Positions 55,804 through 64,000 of a DNA stretch of 64,000 bases are shown piece by piece. The DNA is from Psychrilyobacter piezotolerans. Its GTDB lineage: Bacteria; Fusobacteriota; Fusobacteriia; Fusobacteriales; Fusobacteriaceae. A model generated the notes under the pieces. The model was given only the letters and a program-made list of their open reading frames with translations. It did not search any database and was not told the DNA's origin. Both the position numbers and the translations under genes were made by a program. Location of the stretch: contig NZ_QUAJ01000001.1 in assembly GCF_003391055.1 (NCBI RefSeq), positions 186,001 to 250,000 of the forward strand, in the 5' to 3' direction. The number at the start of each line of letters is the position of its first letter. The stretch's first letter is position 1.

Positions 55804-56949
55804 TTAATTTACACTAAATTTTGATACACCCCTTACTATTACATCTATTAATTCTATTTTTTCATCTAAGATAACCAGGTCTGCTGTATATCCAGCAGCT
55901 ATCCTTCCATACCTGTTGTCTATATTCACTGCTTTGGCCGGATATAAAGATGCCATCCTCAGAGCTTCTTCTAAAGATACTCCTACATGTTCTACTAAAT
56001 TCCTGACTCCCTGATCCATGGTCAATACCGACCCGGCTAAATTTCCCTCTTCATTTCGGAGCTGACCATCTTTATGAAAACACCTCTTACCCTCAAACAT
56101 AAATTCAGGCATATCGGTCCCTGCAGGGGACGCTGCATCTGTAACAAGATATAATCTTTCTCCCAGCAATTCTTTGGCAATTCTCACACTGGCATAATGA
56201 CAATGGAACCCATCTACTATTATTCCTGCTTTTATATCTTTAGAGTCGAATACAGCTCCTACAACCCCAGGCTCTCTGTGGGTGAACGGACTCATAGCAT
56301 TATATAGGTGGGTTGCCAATGTTATCCCATAAGGTTTCTTTTCCATTATCTCTTCATAGGTAGCGTTGGTGTGTCCAAGGGCCACATTTACTCCCCCTTC
56401 TCTCAGGGTTTTTATATGCTCAGGTTTGGCATTTTCAGGTGCCAGAGTAAGGATAGTTGTTTTTGACTTGGATATTTTCCCGATAATTTCATCCGATAAG
56501 ACCCTTATCAGATCCTCCCTATGAGTTCCTTTTTTATCCACAGATATATATGGCCCCTCTATATGAAGTCCCAAAACTCCTAAACTTTCCAAATCCTCTA
56601 TCTCTTCCATTACCTGAAGAGCACTCTCGATCTTATGGTCTGCACAGGTAATAAGGGTAGGAGTATATAGAGTACAGCCATATCTTATATTAGTTTCATT
56701 CATAACTTTAAAAGTATTTACAGATACATCCTCATTTAATAAGACTCCTCCGCAGCCGTTGAGCTGTAAATCTATAAATGCCGGTGCTATAAGATTACCA
56801 TCTATATCTTTTTTTTCTATATTGGGATATAAAGTGTCTAAATCCTCTGATTTTACTATCTCTTTTATTTTTTTTCCATCTATGACAAGGGTTCTGTTAA
56901 AGATGGTTTTTTCACCGGTAAATATTCTGCCGTTTATCAATGCGTACAT
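55804..56949 (-). CDS. nagA: N-acetylglucosamine-6-phosphate deacetylase
   Basis: Amidohydrolase removing acetate from GlcNAc-6-phosphate in amino-sugar catabolism. Motifs: FIDLQLNGCGG (metal region) near residue 60, HIEGPYIS near 125, ALGHTNATYEE with the metal histidine, ATHLYNAMSPFTHREPG, and the catalytic aspartate in LVTDAASPAGT. I use the ATG at 56947-56949, nine bases after AAGGAG; an ATG three codons earlier abuts that site. The 381 residues are normal. It lies downstream of nagB behind a 560-base repeat-rich gap, and nagE is divergent from nagB. Confidence 0.93.
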   Translation of the reverse strand: MYALINGRIFTGEKTIFNRTLVIDGKKIKEIVKSEDLDTLYPNIEKKDIDGNLIAPAFIDLQLNGCGGVLLNEDVSVNTFKVMNETNIRYGCTLYTPTLITCADHKIESALQVMEEIEDLESLGVLGLHIEGPYISVDKKGTHREDLIRVLSDEIIGKISKSKTTILTLAPENAKPEHIKTLREGGVNVALGHTNATYEEIMEKKPYGITLATHLYNAMSPFTHREPGVVGAVFDSKDIKAGIIVDGFHCHYASVRIAKELLGERLYLVTDAASPAGTDMPEFMFEGKRCFHKDGQLRNEEGNLAGSVLTMDQGVRNLVEHVGVSLEEALRMASLYPAKAVNIDNRYGRIAAGYTADLVILDEKIELIDVIVRGVSKFSVN

Positions 56950-56964
56950 ACATTTCATCTCCTT

Positions 56965-57505
56965 TTAAAACTTTGACACAGATCTCACTATGCCCATCAG
57001 GTATCCCACTAAACCATCTCTCGCCTAACTCTTTCCTTGTTGTCGTTTTCGCGAGGTCACGAATATAAAAAAATTCTTATAGTTAAAAAGAATTTCTTTA
57101 ATGTGAAATCAGAGAAAACTATAGCTCGATCTTTTAGCTTTGGTTTCTCTAAAACTAGATTCATATTTAAAATTTATTCTAAAGTTAGAATTAATTTTGA
57201 TATTCATGAAATCTCCATAAAAAGGAGGAGTCTAAACTTCCGGCACTTTTTGGATACTTATTTCTTGCTCGCATTTTTATTTTTTTCTAATGTTATTAGA
57301 GAAAATAAAATAATCGCGATATCTAAAGTATCCCAGTTAAGGGTGGAATCCTTAGGTCTTTTTTGTCGCAGATCTCACAGATTTCATAAACTAAAGTCTT
57401 TCAATTCTTCCTTTTGACATTTAGAAATGATTTTTATTTCTAATAATCGTCACCTCGAAGCGAGGAAGATGTCCAACAGGACAAAAGGAGTGATCTCTGT
57501 CAAAT
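56965..57505. repeat. Repeat-rich spacer between nagB and nagA
   Basis: No credible gene in 560 bases. It contains TTGACACAGATCTCAC (about 56973) and GAGGTCACGAATAT (about 57052). An inverted family C relative lies at about 57140-57220 (AGCTTTGGTTTCTC ... AAAATTTATTCTAAAGTTAGAATTAATTTT). A family D tail at 57235-57360 (CACTTTTTGGATACTTATTTC ... AGTATCCCAGTTAAGGGTGG) is split by about 50 extra bases. A GTCGCAGATCTCACAGATTT phrase and the CGAAGCGAGGAAGATGTCC end piece (57455-57475) complete it. The 126-codon frame across it follows the repeats and is not a gene. Confidence 0.62.
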
Positions 57506-57511
57506 ATAATC

Positions 57512-58339
57512 CTATCTTCCCCTATTGTATAAATCTGCAATTAATTTTTCCGAATCTAAGTTTGCACTTTCTATATCTTTAAAATATCTATAAGTTCCTA
57601 CTTTTAATTCTACTGTAGCCTCTTCATCCGACACTATGATGCCTTTTTTATGCATTTGAAGAGCTGAGATTGTCCACATATGATTGATTCCCTCTTCTAC
57701 AGCCTGACGAAGTGCTCTGGCCTTATTATGTCCATTTACCATGATCAACACTTCCTTAGCATCTAGTATAGTCCCTACCCCTACAGTCAGCGAAAGCTTT
57801 GGAACCTTATTTATATCGCCGTCAAAGAATCTTGAGTTAGCTATGATAGTATCAGCAGTTAATTCCTTATCTCTTGTCCTGGAAGTAAGTGATGATCCCG
57901 GTTCATTAAATGCAATATGACCATCTGGACCAATTCCCCCTAAAAATAGATCTACTCCCCCTACAGTTTTCATCTTTTCTTCAAATCTTGCACACTCAGC
58001 TTTATAATCTGCAGCCATCCCGTCTAAAATATTGATATTTTCTTCCTTTATATCTATATGATTAAAAAAATTCTCATACATAAAGTAATGATAACTCTGC
58101 GGGTTATCCCTGTCTAAACCTACATATTCATCCATATTAAATGTCACTATATTCTCAAAGCTGATTATTCCATCCTTATTAAACTGAATAAGTCTTTTAT
58201 ACATTCCTAAAGGTGTCGATCCTGTGGGTAATCCCAATACAAAGGGGGTTCTTGCAGTAGGTTTTGCCTCCAATATTTTGTTTGCTACATAACAGGCTGC
58301 CCAGTCACCAATATTTTTTTCAGTAATAACAACTCTCAT
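57512..58339 (-). CDS. nagB: Glucosamine-6-phosphate deaminase
   Basis: Converts glucosamine 6-phosphate to fructose 6-phosphate and ammonia. The sugar-phosphate isomerase-like fold shows [14 protein letters not shown] near residue 38, the catalytic FNMDEYVGL near residue 70, and [21 protein letters not shown] with the catalytic histidine near 143. The length is 275 residues. GGAAGGACT precedes the ATG. Behind a strong promoter with a palindromic box (58377-58405), divergent from the GlcNAc phosphotransferase gene, it forms the core of a nag regulon with nagA. Confidence 0.95.
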   Translation of the reverse strand: MRVVITEKNIGDWAACYVANKILEAKPTARTPFVLGLPTGSTPLGMYKRLIQFNKDGIISFENIVTFNMDEYVGLDRDNPQSYHYFMYENFFNHIDIKEENINILDGMAADYKAECARFEEKMKTVGGVDLFLGGIGPDGHIAFNEPGSSLTSRTRDKELTADTIIANSRFFDGDINKVPKLSLTVGVGTILDAKEVLIMVNGHNKARALRQAVEEGINHMWTISALQMHKKGIIVSDEEATVELKVGTYRYFKDIESANLDSEKLIADLYNRGR

Positions 58340-58376
58340 AGTCCTTCCTCCAATTTATATTTTTTTATTTATCAAA

Positions 58377-58405
58377 ATTATAGTTTCATTTTTGACTATT
58401 GTCAA
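58377..58405 (-). promoter_or_regulatory. nagB promoter with palindrome at the -35 box
   Basis: Minus strand: -35 TTGACA (58400-58405), 17-base spacer, -10 TATAAT (58377-58382), both perfect. The palindrome TTGAC-TATT-GTCAA (58392-58405) covers the -35 box and may be the operator of a nag regulator, which is not encoded in the window. Confidence 0.8.
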
Positions 58406-58439
58406 TCTTTTTGAATAAAAAACACAATCTTTATTTTAA

Positions 58440-58550
58440 AAATGAATTTTTTTTACAAAATCCTTGATTTTTGATATACTTATATTGTATTATATTTTTA
58501 GAGAGTGTTTTTTAATAATATATACTGTATTATATTAAATCAATTTTTAT
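58440..58550 (+). promoter_or_regulatory. nagE upstream region with repeated TGTATTATATT boxes
   Basis: Plus strand: TTGATT (58463-58468) followed 18 bases on by TATTAT is a possible promoter. The box TGTATTATATT occurs twice about 41 bases apart (about 58486 and 58527), each preceded by ATA-rich sequence. This could be tandem -10 regions or a duplicated regulator site. The leader from here to the ATG is about 140 bases. Confidence 0.45.
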
Positions 58551-58681
58551 ACTTTTTTAAAAAAACATGAATTAAGAAAACTTTAGTAGGATATTTAGAC
58601 CCTGTTAGGTATCTTAATTTAAGGAATAAATTTTAAATCATATAAAAATTGTATAACTACTTAATTTTAAGGAGGAAAAAT

Positions 58682-60118
58682 ATGTTTAAGTATTTACAAA
58701 AGATTGGTAAGGCATTGATGGTTCCTGTAGCTGTACTTCCAGCAGCAGCAATATTAATGGGTATTGGATATTGGATCGATCCCACCGGATGGGGAGCAAA
58801 CAGTCAGGTAGCAGCACTTTTAATCACAGCTGGTAAATCTCTTATAGGTAGTATGGGAATTTTATTTGCTGTAGGTGTCGCTTTTGGAATGTCTAAGGAC
58901 CAGCATGGCTCTGCTGCACTAACTGGTTTGGTCGGGTTTTTAGTTTTAACTACCCTGCTCAGCCCCGGAGCTGTAGCTGCATTAAAAGGCATAAAAGTTG
59001 CCGATGTTCCTGCTGCTTTTGGCAAGATCGACAATGGTAACCAGTTTATTGGTATCTTAGTGGGGGTTATCTCATCTGCATTATATAACAAATTTAGTAA
59101 GGTGGAACTGCATAAAGCATTATCTTTCTTCTCAGGTAAAAGATTAGTTCCGATTATAACTGCTGCTACAATGATCCCCATTTCATTTATATTGATGTTT
59201 CTTTGGCCGGTAGTCTATAATGGATTAGTTACATTCGGTACTTCTATTGTTGATTTGGGACCATTGGGGGCAGGGATCTATGGATTCTTCAATAGATTAT
59301 TGATCCCTGTTGGATTACATCATGCTTTAAACTCTGTATTCTGGTTTGGCGCAGCAGGGATCAATGACCTTGGAAACTTCTGGGCTGGAACAGGAACTAA
59401 GGGGATTACAGGTATGTATATGGCCGGATTTTTCCCAATCATGATGTTTGGATTAGTTGGAGCCGCTGCTGCTTTTGTTAAAACTTCTAAACCAGAAAAT
59501 AAAAATAAAGTTGCTTCTATCATGATTGCTGCCGGATTTGCAACATTCTTTACCGGTGTTACAGAGCCATTGGAATTTGCATTCATGTTCTTAGCTCCTG
59601 GATTATATTTAATACATGCACTTCTTACCGGTGTTTCTTTATTCATTGCAGCTACTATGCACTGGACCGCTGGATTTGGATTCTCAGCCGGGTTAGTTGA
59701 CTTTATCCTGTCTTCAAGATTACCCCTGGCTGATAAGCCGTATATGTTAATAGTTCAAGGGCTGGTATTTATGGCTATCTATTATCTTGTATTTACATTT
59801 GCTATCACAAAATGGAACTTAAAAACTCCAGGGAGAGAAGAGATCGAAGGGGATACTGAAGAATTCGAAGCTCCTACAACTCATACTGCAACAGCTAAGT
59901 TAATCTTGGAATATGTCGGTGGAACGGAGAATCTCATGGAAGTAGACAGTTGTGCTACCAGACTCAGATTGGAAGTTAAAGATCAAGGATTAGTTCAGGA
60001 TGCTAAGATTAAGAAGATCACTTCTGGTGTATTAAAACCAGGAAAAACATCTGTTCAAATTATTGTCGGGCCGCATGTGGAATTTGTAGCTGCGGAATTA
60101 AAAAAATTAGTAAAATAA
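58682..60118 (+). CDS. nagE: PTS N-acetylglucosamine transporter, EIICB
   Basis: Membrane permease and phosphotransfer domain of a sugar phosphotransferase system, importing GlcNAc as GlcNAc-6-phosphate. The EIIC domain (residues about 1-385, about ten helices) starts FKYLQKIGKALMVPVAVLPAAA and has the substrate motif TGVTEPLEFAFMFLAP. The EIIB domain (about 400-478) carries the phosphorylated cysteine in EVDSCATRLRLEV. There is no EIIA domain, so a separate crr-like protein must supply phosphate. I use the ATG at 58682 after AAGGAGGAAAAAT. GlcNAc rather than glucose is inferred from the divergent nagB. Confidence 0.88.
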   Translation: MFKYLQKIGKALMVPVAVLPAAAILMGIGYWIDPTGWGANSQVAALLITAGKSLIGSMGILFAVGVAFGMSKDQHGSAALTGLVGFLVLTTLLSPGAVAALKGIKVADVPAAFGKIDNGNQFIGILVGVISSALYNKFSKVELHKALSFFSGKRLVPIITAATMIPISFILMFLWPVVYNGLVTFGTSIVDLGPLGAGIYGFFNRLLIPVGLHHALNSVFWFGAAGINDLGNFWAGTGTKGITGMYMAGFFPIMMFGLVGAAAAFVKTSKPENKNKVASIMIAAGFATFFTGVTEPLEFAFMFLAPGLYLIHALLTGVSLFIAATMHWTAGFGFSAGLVDFILSSRLPLADKPYMLIVQGLVFMAIYYLVFTFAITKWNLKTPGREEIEGDTEEFEAPTTHTATAKLILEYVGGTENLMEVDSCATRLRLEVKDQGLVQDAKIKKITSGVLKPGKTSVQIIVGPHVEFVAAELKKLVK

Positions 60119-60126
60119 GATAAAAA

Positions 60127-60162
60127 AATAGGGTTAACCATTTGGTTGACCTTATTTTTTTA
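60127..60162 (+). terminator. Terminator of nagE
   Basis: Hairpin AATAgGGTTAACC / GGTTgACCttATT with a four-base loop and trailing TTTTTTTA. Confidence 0.8.
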
Positions 60163-60192
60163 TCCCCTATTATTTTCAAAAGGAAGTAAAAT

Positions 60193-60231
60193 AAAAAAAA
60201 GGAACTAATCACATGATTAATCCCTTTTTTA
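60193..60231 (-). terminator. Terminator of gltX
   Basis: Hairpin AAAAAAGGGATTAATC / GATTAGTTCCTTTTTT (one mismatch, four-base loop) with a T run on the minus strand, just after the gltX stop. Confidence 0.82.
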
Positions 60232-60234
60232 TAT

Positions 60235-61746
60235 CTAGTATATCTTATACTGTTCGTTCATATTTTGGATTCTGGCTAAAGTTCTTGTCTTCCCTATGAT
60301 AGAGATAACATTGTATAATTCAGCACCCTTTCCTTGACCGGTAATTACTGCTCTAAGCGGCATATATACTTTACCAGGTCCTGTTCCCATAGCTTCTAAA
60401 GTATCTACTAACATAGCTTTTACTTCTTCTACAGTTAACTCTTCATTTGCACCTTCTAATTTCTCTACGAAATACTTTATAGCCTTTATCTCATCTTCAC
60501 CCTTTATAGCATTGTGAAGTCTTTGAATTGGTTTTTTCTCCTTGTTGCTCATCTCTTCAGTTGTTTCAGGCAGCTTGAATTCATCCACATAGTAGATGTC
60601 AGCTAATGCTGCTAATCCCTTCATAGTAGTTGCAGGTTCTCTCAAGATATCGATTACTCTCTCTAAAGTTTTCATCTCTTTTTCATCGGCATTTTCAGAT
60701 ACAAATCCTCTTTCAACGAAAAATCTCTTAGACATTTCAGTTAATTCTGTCAGGTCTTTCATTCTCATATGCTGGTTATTTACCCATCCTAACTTTTCTA
60801 AATCAAAGATCGGTCCTCCTAATGATACTCTTGTAATATCAAAAGTTTCTATAAATTCATCCAGAGTAAAGATCTCCTTATTTTCTCCTACAGAGTATCC
60901 CATAAGACCCAGGAAGTTTATCATTCCCTCTTTTAAATAACCCTCTTCAAGATAGTAATTTAATGATACAGGATTTTTTCTCTTAGAGATCTTTGTTCTG
61001 TCTGCATTTCTAAGTAATGGCATATGAACAAATTCAGGCATATCCCATCCAAAAGCCTTATACATTTGAATATGTTTAGGGGTAGAAGCAATCCATTCCT
61101 CTGCTCTTATAACATGAGTTATCCCCATTAAATGGTCATCTACTACGTTAGCTAAGTGATAAGTCGGGAACCCGTCTCCCTTTAATAAAATTTGATCATC
61201 TATCTTATTGTTTTCAAATCTAACTTCCCCTCTTAAAACATCCTTTATCACAGTTTCACCGTCATATGGCATCTTAAGTCTGATTACATATTCCTCACCA
61301 GCTTCTAATTTAGCTGCAATTTCTTCCTTAGATAATGATCTGCAATGCCCGTCATATCCAGGAGCCTTTTTCATGGCTTTTTGTCTCTCTCTTAATTTAT
61401 CTAATCTGTCTCTTGTACAGAAACAGTAGTAAGCTTCTCCTTTTTCCACCAATTCATTGGCATATTTCCCGTATAAGTCAAATCTTTCAGACTGTCTGTA
61501 AGGACCAAAATCCCCGCCTACGTCTGGACCTTCATCCCAACCTAGATCTAACCATCTCAAAGTATCAAATATTTGCTTTTCTGAATCAGCAGTAGTTCTA
61601 GTCTGGTCTGTATCCTCTATTCTAAGTAAAAATGATCCTCCGTTTTTCTTAGCCATAGCTAAATTAAATAAAGCTATATAAGCTGTTCCCACATGGGGAT
61701 CTCCTGTTGGAGAAGGTGCTATTCTCGTTCTAATTTCTTTACACAT
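60235..61746 (-). CDS. gltX: Glutamyl-tRNA synthetase
   Basis: Class I aminoacyl-tRNA synthetase charging tRNA-Glu. The HIGH-type motif is [17 protein letters not shown] (near residues 10-26), and the KMSKS-type loop is RTKISKRKN near residue 250. A zinc-site-like [11 protein letters not shown] follows the Rossmann half, and the C-terminal half is the helical anticodon-binding domain. At 503 residues the length is usual. The motif K-I-S-K-R-K is typical of bacterial GluRS. AGGAGGAATATAGAT precedes the ATG. No GluQ or gatCAB gene is nearby, so discriminating behaviour cannot be judged. Confidence 0.95.
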   Translation of the reverse strand: MCKEIRTRIAPSPTGDPHVGTAYIALFNLAMAKKNGGSFLLRIEDTDQTRTTADSEKQIFDTLRWLDLGWDEGPDVGGDFGPYRQSERFDLYGKYANELVEKGEAYYCFCTRDRLDKLRERQKAMKKAPGYDGHCRSLSKEEIAAKLEAGEEYVIRLKMPYDGETVIKDVLRGEVRFENNKIDDQILLKGDGFPTYHLANVVDDHLMGITHVIRAEEWIASTPKHIQMYKAFGWDMPEFVHMPLLRNADRTKISKRKNPVSLNYYLEEGYLKEGMINFLGLMGYSVGENKEIFTLDEFIETFDITRVSLGGPIFDLEKLGWVNNQHMRMKDLTELTEMSKRFFVERGFVSENADEKEMKTLERVIDILREPATTMKGLAALADIYYVDEFKLPETTEEMSNKEKKPIQRLHNAIKGEDEIKAIKYFVEKLEGANEELTVEEVKAMLVDTLEAMGTGPGKVYMPLRAVITGQGKGAELYNVISIIGKTRTLARIQNMNEQYKIY

Positions 61747-61765
61747 ATCTATATTCCTCCTAAAT

Positions 61766-62864
61766 TTATTTTTTCATCCATCTGAGATATCCGGTTATGA
61801 AGTTATCTATCTCACCATCCATAACTGCCTTTACATTCCCGCTTTCTGTGTTGGTTCTATGATCCTTTACCATGGTATATGGCTGGAATACATAGGATCT
61901 TATCTGGTTTCCCCAGCTGTTGTCAGACTGTTCTCCATGGAGTTTTTTCAGCTCATCTTCCCTTTTTTTCATCTCTATCTCTAACAGCTTGGATTTTAAC
62001 ATCTTTAGGGCTGTTTCCCTATTTTGAAGTTGTGATCTACCACTCTGGCATCCTACTATGACTCCCGTTGGAAGATGGGTCATCCTTACGGCTGAATCTG
62101 TGGTGTTTACATGCTGCCCTCCTGCTCCTCCTGCTCTAAATGTATCCACCTTTAGATCACTTGGAACAATCTCGATATTAATCGTATCATCAATTTCCGG
62201 GGTTACATCTATAGAGGCAAAAGATGTGTGTCTTTTTTTAGCAGCATCAAAGGGAGATATTCTCACCAGTCTATGAACCCCTTTTTCACCCTTTAAGTAT
62301 CCATAAGCTCTCGAGCCGCTTACTAAAAGGGTAATGGATTTTATTCCCACCTGGTCACCTGCCTGATAATCAAGTTCCTCCACCTTATACCCTTTAGAAT
62401 TAAACCACCTGCTGTACATCCTATAGAGCATCTCTGCCCAGTCACAGGATTCTGTTCCTCCTGCTCCTGCATGAATAGTAAAGATAGCACCGTTTTCATC
62501 ATATTCACCATCTAAAAGCAGACTGGTATCAAAATCTTCTATCTCCTTTATGAGTTTAGAAAATTTAGTCTGGAGTTCCTCTGCAAATTCTTCTTCACCA
62601 GCTTCTACAAATTCAATGAGTAGATCCAGTTCATCTATCCCATTAGATATATCATTGTATTCTCCTACAATCACTTTTAAAGAATTTAAGTTTTTAATTA
62701 TCTTAGAACTTTGTTTCTTGTCGTTCCAAAATCCATCTTTCAGGGTTTCACCTTCCAGTTCCTTTATCTCATCATTTTTTTTCTCTAAGTCAAAGATGCC
62801 CCCTGATTCCAGTTAATTTCTCTTTAACTCCTGTCATTTCCCTTCTTATCTCTAAAATATCCAT
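61766..62864 (-). CDS. prfB: Peptide chain release factor 2, with programmed +1 frameshift
   Basis: RF2 recognises UAA and UGA stop codons and triggers peptide release through the GGQ motif ([11 protein letters not shown]) after SPF-type stop recognition ([15 protein letters not shown]). The gene is in two frames. ATG 62864 starts a 24-codon frame ending ...IRGHL at TGA (62790-62792); skipping one base at CTT-TGA-C continues into the main frame at D-L-E-K-K. With the shift the product is 365 residues, the exact length of typical RF2. The site AGGGGG-CAT-CTT-TGA-C is the classic autoregulatory arrangement. The start is preceded by AGGTGGTAAAT. Confidence 0.96.
62789..62804 (-). promoter_or_regulatory. 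prfB +1 frameshift site
   Basis: Minus strand AGG GGG CAT CTT TGA C: an internal Shine-Dalgarno-like AGGGGG three bases before the slippery CTT, then the in-frame UGA and C. This is the conserved RF2 frameshift signal (usually AGG GGG TAT CTT TGA C, here CAT for TAT). Low RF2 levels lengthen the pause at UGA and favour the shift. Confidence 0.95.
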
Positions 62865-63002
62865 ATTTACCACCTATACTCTCTATTTTATTCAACCATA
62901 ATAATCTTATATTTCCCCTTTAAATTACATTTTTATTCAGAAAATTATAGCATGAAATTCCTTTATTTTCAATGCTGCTACCATATCTCTAAATCACAAT
63001 TT

Positions 63003-64000
63003 TTAATATAAAATTTTATTTTTTCCCGATCTTTTAGCCTTATATAGTGACTTATCGACTATCTCTATCAACCCTTCAACACTGAGTCCTTCTTCATATT
63101 CCATGACTCCTCCGCTTATAGTTACCTTTATTTTTTCCCTGCTATTGAAAAATTCTCTCTTTTTTATTTCCTTCCTTAACCTTTCTCCTACTTTAAAAGC
63201 ATCCATTCTGTTAGTATTAGGTAAAACAATTATAAATTCTTCCCCGCCATACCTGCACACTTTATCCATCTTACTGGTTTCTTCCATAAAAATTTTACAG
63301 ACTTCTTTTAACACAAAATCTCCAAAAACATGGCCGTAGACATCATTTATATTTTTAAAATTATCTAAATCAATCATAATTATAGAAAAAGTCGACTGAA
63401 ACATCTTCTTTTTAATTATTTCATCCTCTAAAAAAGTAGTGAGACTCTGCCTGTTATAAACCCCGGTAAGGGAATCTATTCTGGCAATTTCCTTTAATTC
63501 AATCTCTCTCTTTTTGACATTTTTTTGAATATTTTTTACCTCTTTTGTTATTACATTCAATTCTGAATCATCGGATATATACATCAATATTTCTTCTATA
63601 TTTTTACTATAGTTTCCATTGGAAATTCCCTCTATTAAAATACTTAAATTTTTCAAATGAACCTTTAACTTTTTAGAAAATGAATTTATTATCAATAGAG
63701 AGATTATCGTCCCTATCAAACTAATGATAATTCCAGCTTTTATTATATTTAAAGGGAGCTCTTTTAGCTCATTTTTATAGGTTCCGCCTACCATGATTAA
63801 TCCTAATTCTAAAATAGGTTCCAACCTAAAATATTTTTCACCATTAGGTGTATCCAAATCAAATATTACAGGTTTTTTAAGACTTAAAATTTCATCTAAA
63901 TAAGATTTTTCACCCTTGAATTTCAAATCCATATATTCCTTTATTAAAATTATATTTTTATCATTTACCCCTGGTATCCCGGCATCTACAACAAGCATTC
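63003..64000 (-). CDS. Membrane-bound diguanylate cyclase (GGDEF), N-terminus beyond window
   Basis: C-terminal 331 or more residues of a sensor cyclase that makes cyclic di-GMP. Visible parts: the end of an extracytoplasmic sensor domain (cache-like strands around NGEKYFRLEPILELGLIMVG), one transmembrane helix (IIKAGIIISLIGTIISLLIINSF), a HAMP-like linker with coiled coil, and the GGDEF domain beginning ARIDSLTGVYNRQSL with the active site RYGGEEF. The product-inhibition site R-x-x-D is altered to S-K-M-D. The upstream part continues past base 64000, so the true start is not seen. Confidence 0.9.
   Translation of the reverse strand, partial: MLVVDAGIPGVNDKNIILIKEYMDLKFKGEKSYLDEILSLKKPVIFDLDTPNGEKYFRLEPILELGLIMVGGTYKNELKELPLNIIKAGIIISLIGTIISLLIINSFSKKLKVHLKNLSILIEGISNGNYSKNIEEILMYISDDSELNVITKEVKNIQKNVKKREIELKEIARIDSLTGVYNRQSLTTFLEDEIIKKKMFQSTFSIIMIDLDNFKNINDVYGHVFGDFVLKEVCKIFMEETSKMDKVCRYGGEEFIIVLPNTNRMDAFKVGERLRKEIKKREFFNSREKIKVTISGGVMEYEEGLSVEGLIEIVDKSLYKAKRSGKNKILY

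Noticed and set aside
57037-57417. A 126-codon open frame on the plus strand between nagB and nagA
   Set aside because: It runs through family C and D repeat fragments, has no ribosome-binding site, and its translation (Phe/Ser/Arg-rich) follows the repeat blocks.
61109-61122. An 11/12 match to the fatty-acid operator (ATAACATGAGTTAT) inside gltX
   Set aside because: It is within coding sequence with no promoter boxes around it. I treat it as a chance match and as a warning about motif score alone.
1-64000. tRNA, rRNA, tmRNA, RNase P RNA, 6S RNA and prophage genes
   Set aside because: I looked for tRNA T-loop and CCA ends, rRNA motifs and phage structural or integrase genes and saw none. 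A covariance-model scan could still find small RNAs that I missed.

Overview
The window looks like a chromosomal segment of a low-GC, diderm anaerobe of the phylum Fusobacteriota, probably a free-living marine or sediment type (Ilyobacter, Propionigenium or Psychrilyobacter-like). This is inference from gene content: AT-rich DNA, strong Shine-Dalgarno sites, an outer-membrane FadL-like porin and an LPS heptose gene (rfaE2) on one side, and clostridial-type features (HydF, tungsten aldehyde oxidoreductase, a YtfI/YtfJ pair) on the other. There are no rRNA or tRNA genes, no CRISPR array and no prophage. Most genes read leftwards (minus strand).

Layout. 1-3.4 kb: coaD (cut by the window edge), rng, an Elp3-like radical SAM gene and rnc, tightly packed. 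3.5-9.8 kb: the fatty-acid/phospholipid cluster yceD-rpmF-plsX-fabH-fabD-fabG-acpP-fabF. 10-18 kb: hydF, an RlpA-like lipoprotein, a TetR regulator, a FadL-like porin, a CCA-adding enzyme and two unknown genes. 17.8-22.4 kb: a CoA-disulfide reductase-like flavoenzyme, a DUF5677-like gene, tsaB-tsaE and rfaE2. 22.5-25.2 kb: aldehyde ferredoxin oxidoreductase with its own MoaD and ThiF/MoeB proteins. 25.3-30.5 kb: accessory material (MORN-repeat genes, an IS3 relic, ytfJ-ytfI, an HNH-like gene, a MOSC protein). 31.5-37.6 kb: mog-moaA, an ABC importer of the tungstate/molybdate kind, and two adjacent moeA genes. 37.7-45 kb: HD hydrolase, deoC, deoA, two Crp/Fnr-type regulators, a cyclase-MarR pair and a guanine-riboswitch-controlled BMP lipoprotein. 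45-48.3 kb: a small nuclease-remnant island. 48.3-64 kb: phosphohexomutase, IMPACT and TRIC family genes, an M50 protease, ComEC, nagA/nagB/nagE, gltX, prfB with its programmed frameshift, and a GGDEF protein.

The most interesting signal is a putative fatty-acid regulon. A 14-bp palindrome, ATAACA-NN-TGTTAT, occurs seven times with at most one mismatch in its twelve fixed positions, at four promoters: in front of yceD-rpmF-plsX, inside the fab cluster before fabD, before the TetR gene itself, and before the FadL-like porin. A weaker eighth copy sits at the acpP promoter. In all five promoters one copy lies between the -35 and -10 boxes or touches the -10 box. The TetR protein at 12342-12923 is the obvious candidate repressor, coupling fatty-acid synthesis to uptake through the porin.

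The intergenic regions hold several families of dispersed, foldable repeats. One is a 143-bp element with 13-bp terminal inverted repeats, present in two roughly 95% identical copies in opposite orientation at 16.1 and 50.2 kb. The tungsten/molybdenum genes form one functional theme (cofactor synthesis at 31.5-37.5 kb, the tungsten enzyme and helpers at 22.5-25.2 kb, and a MOSC protein between).
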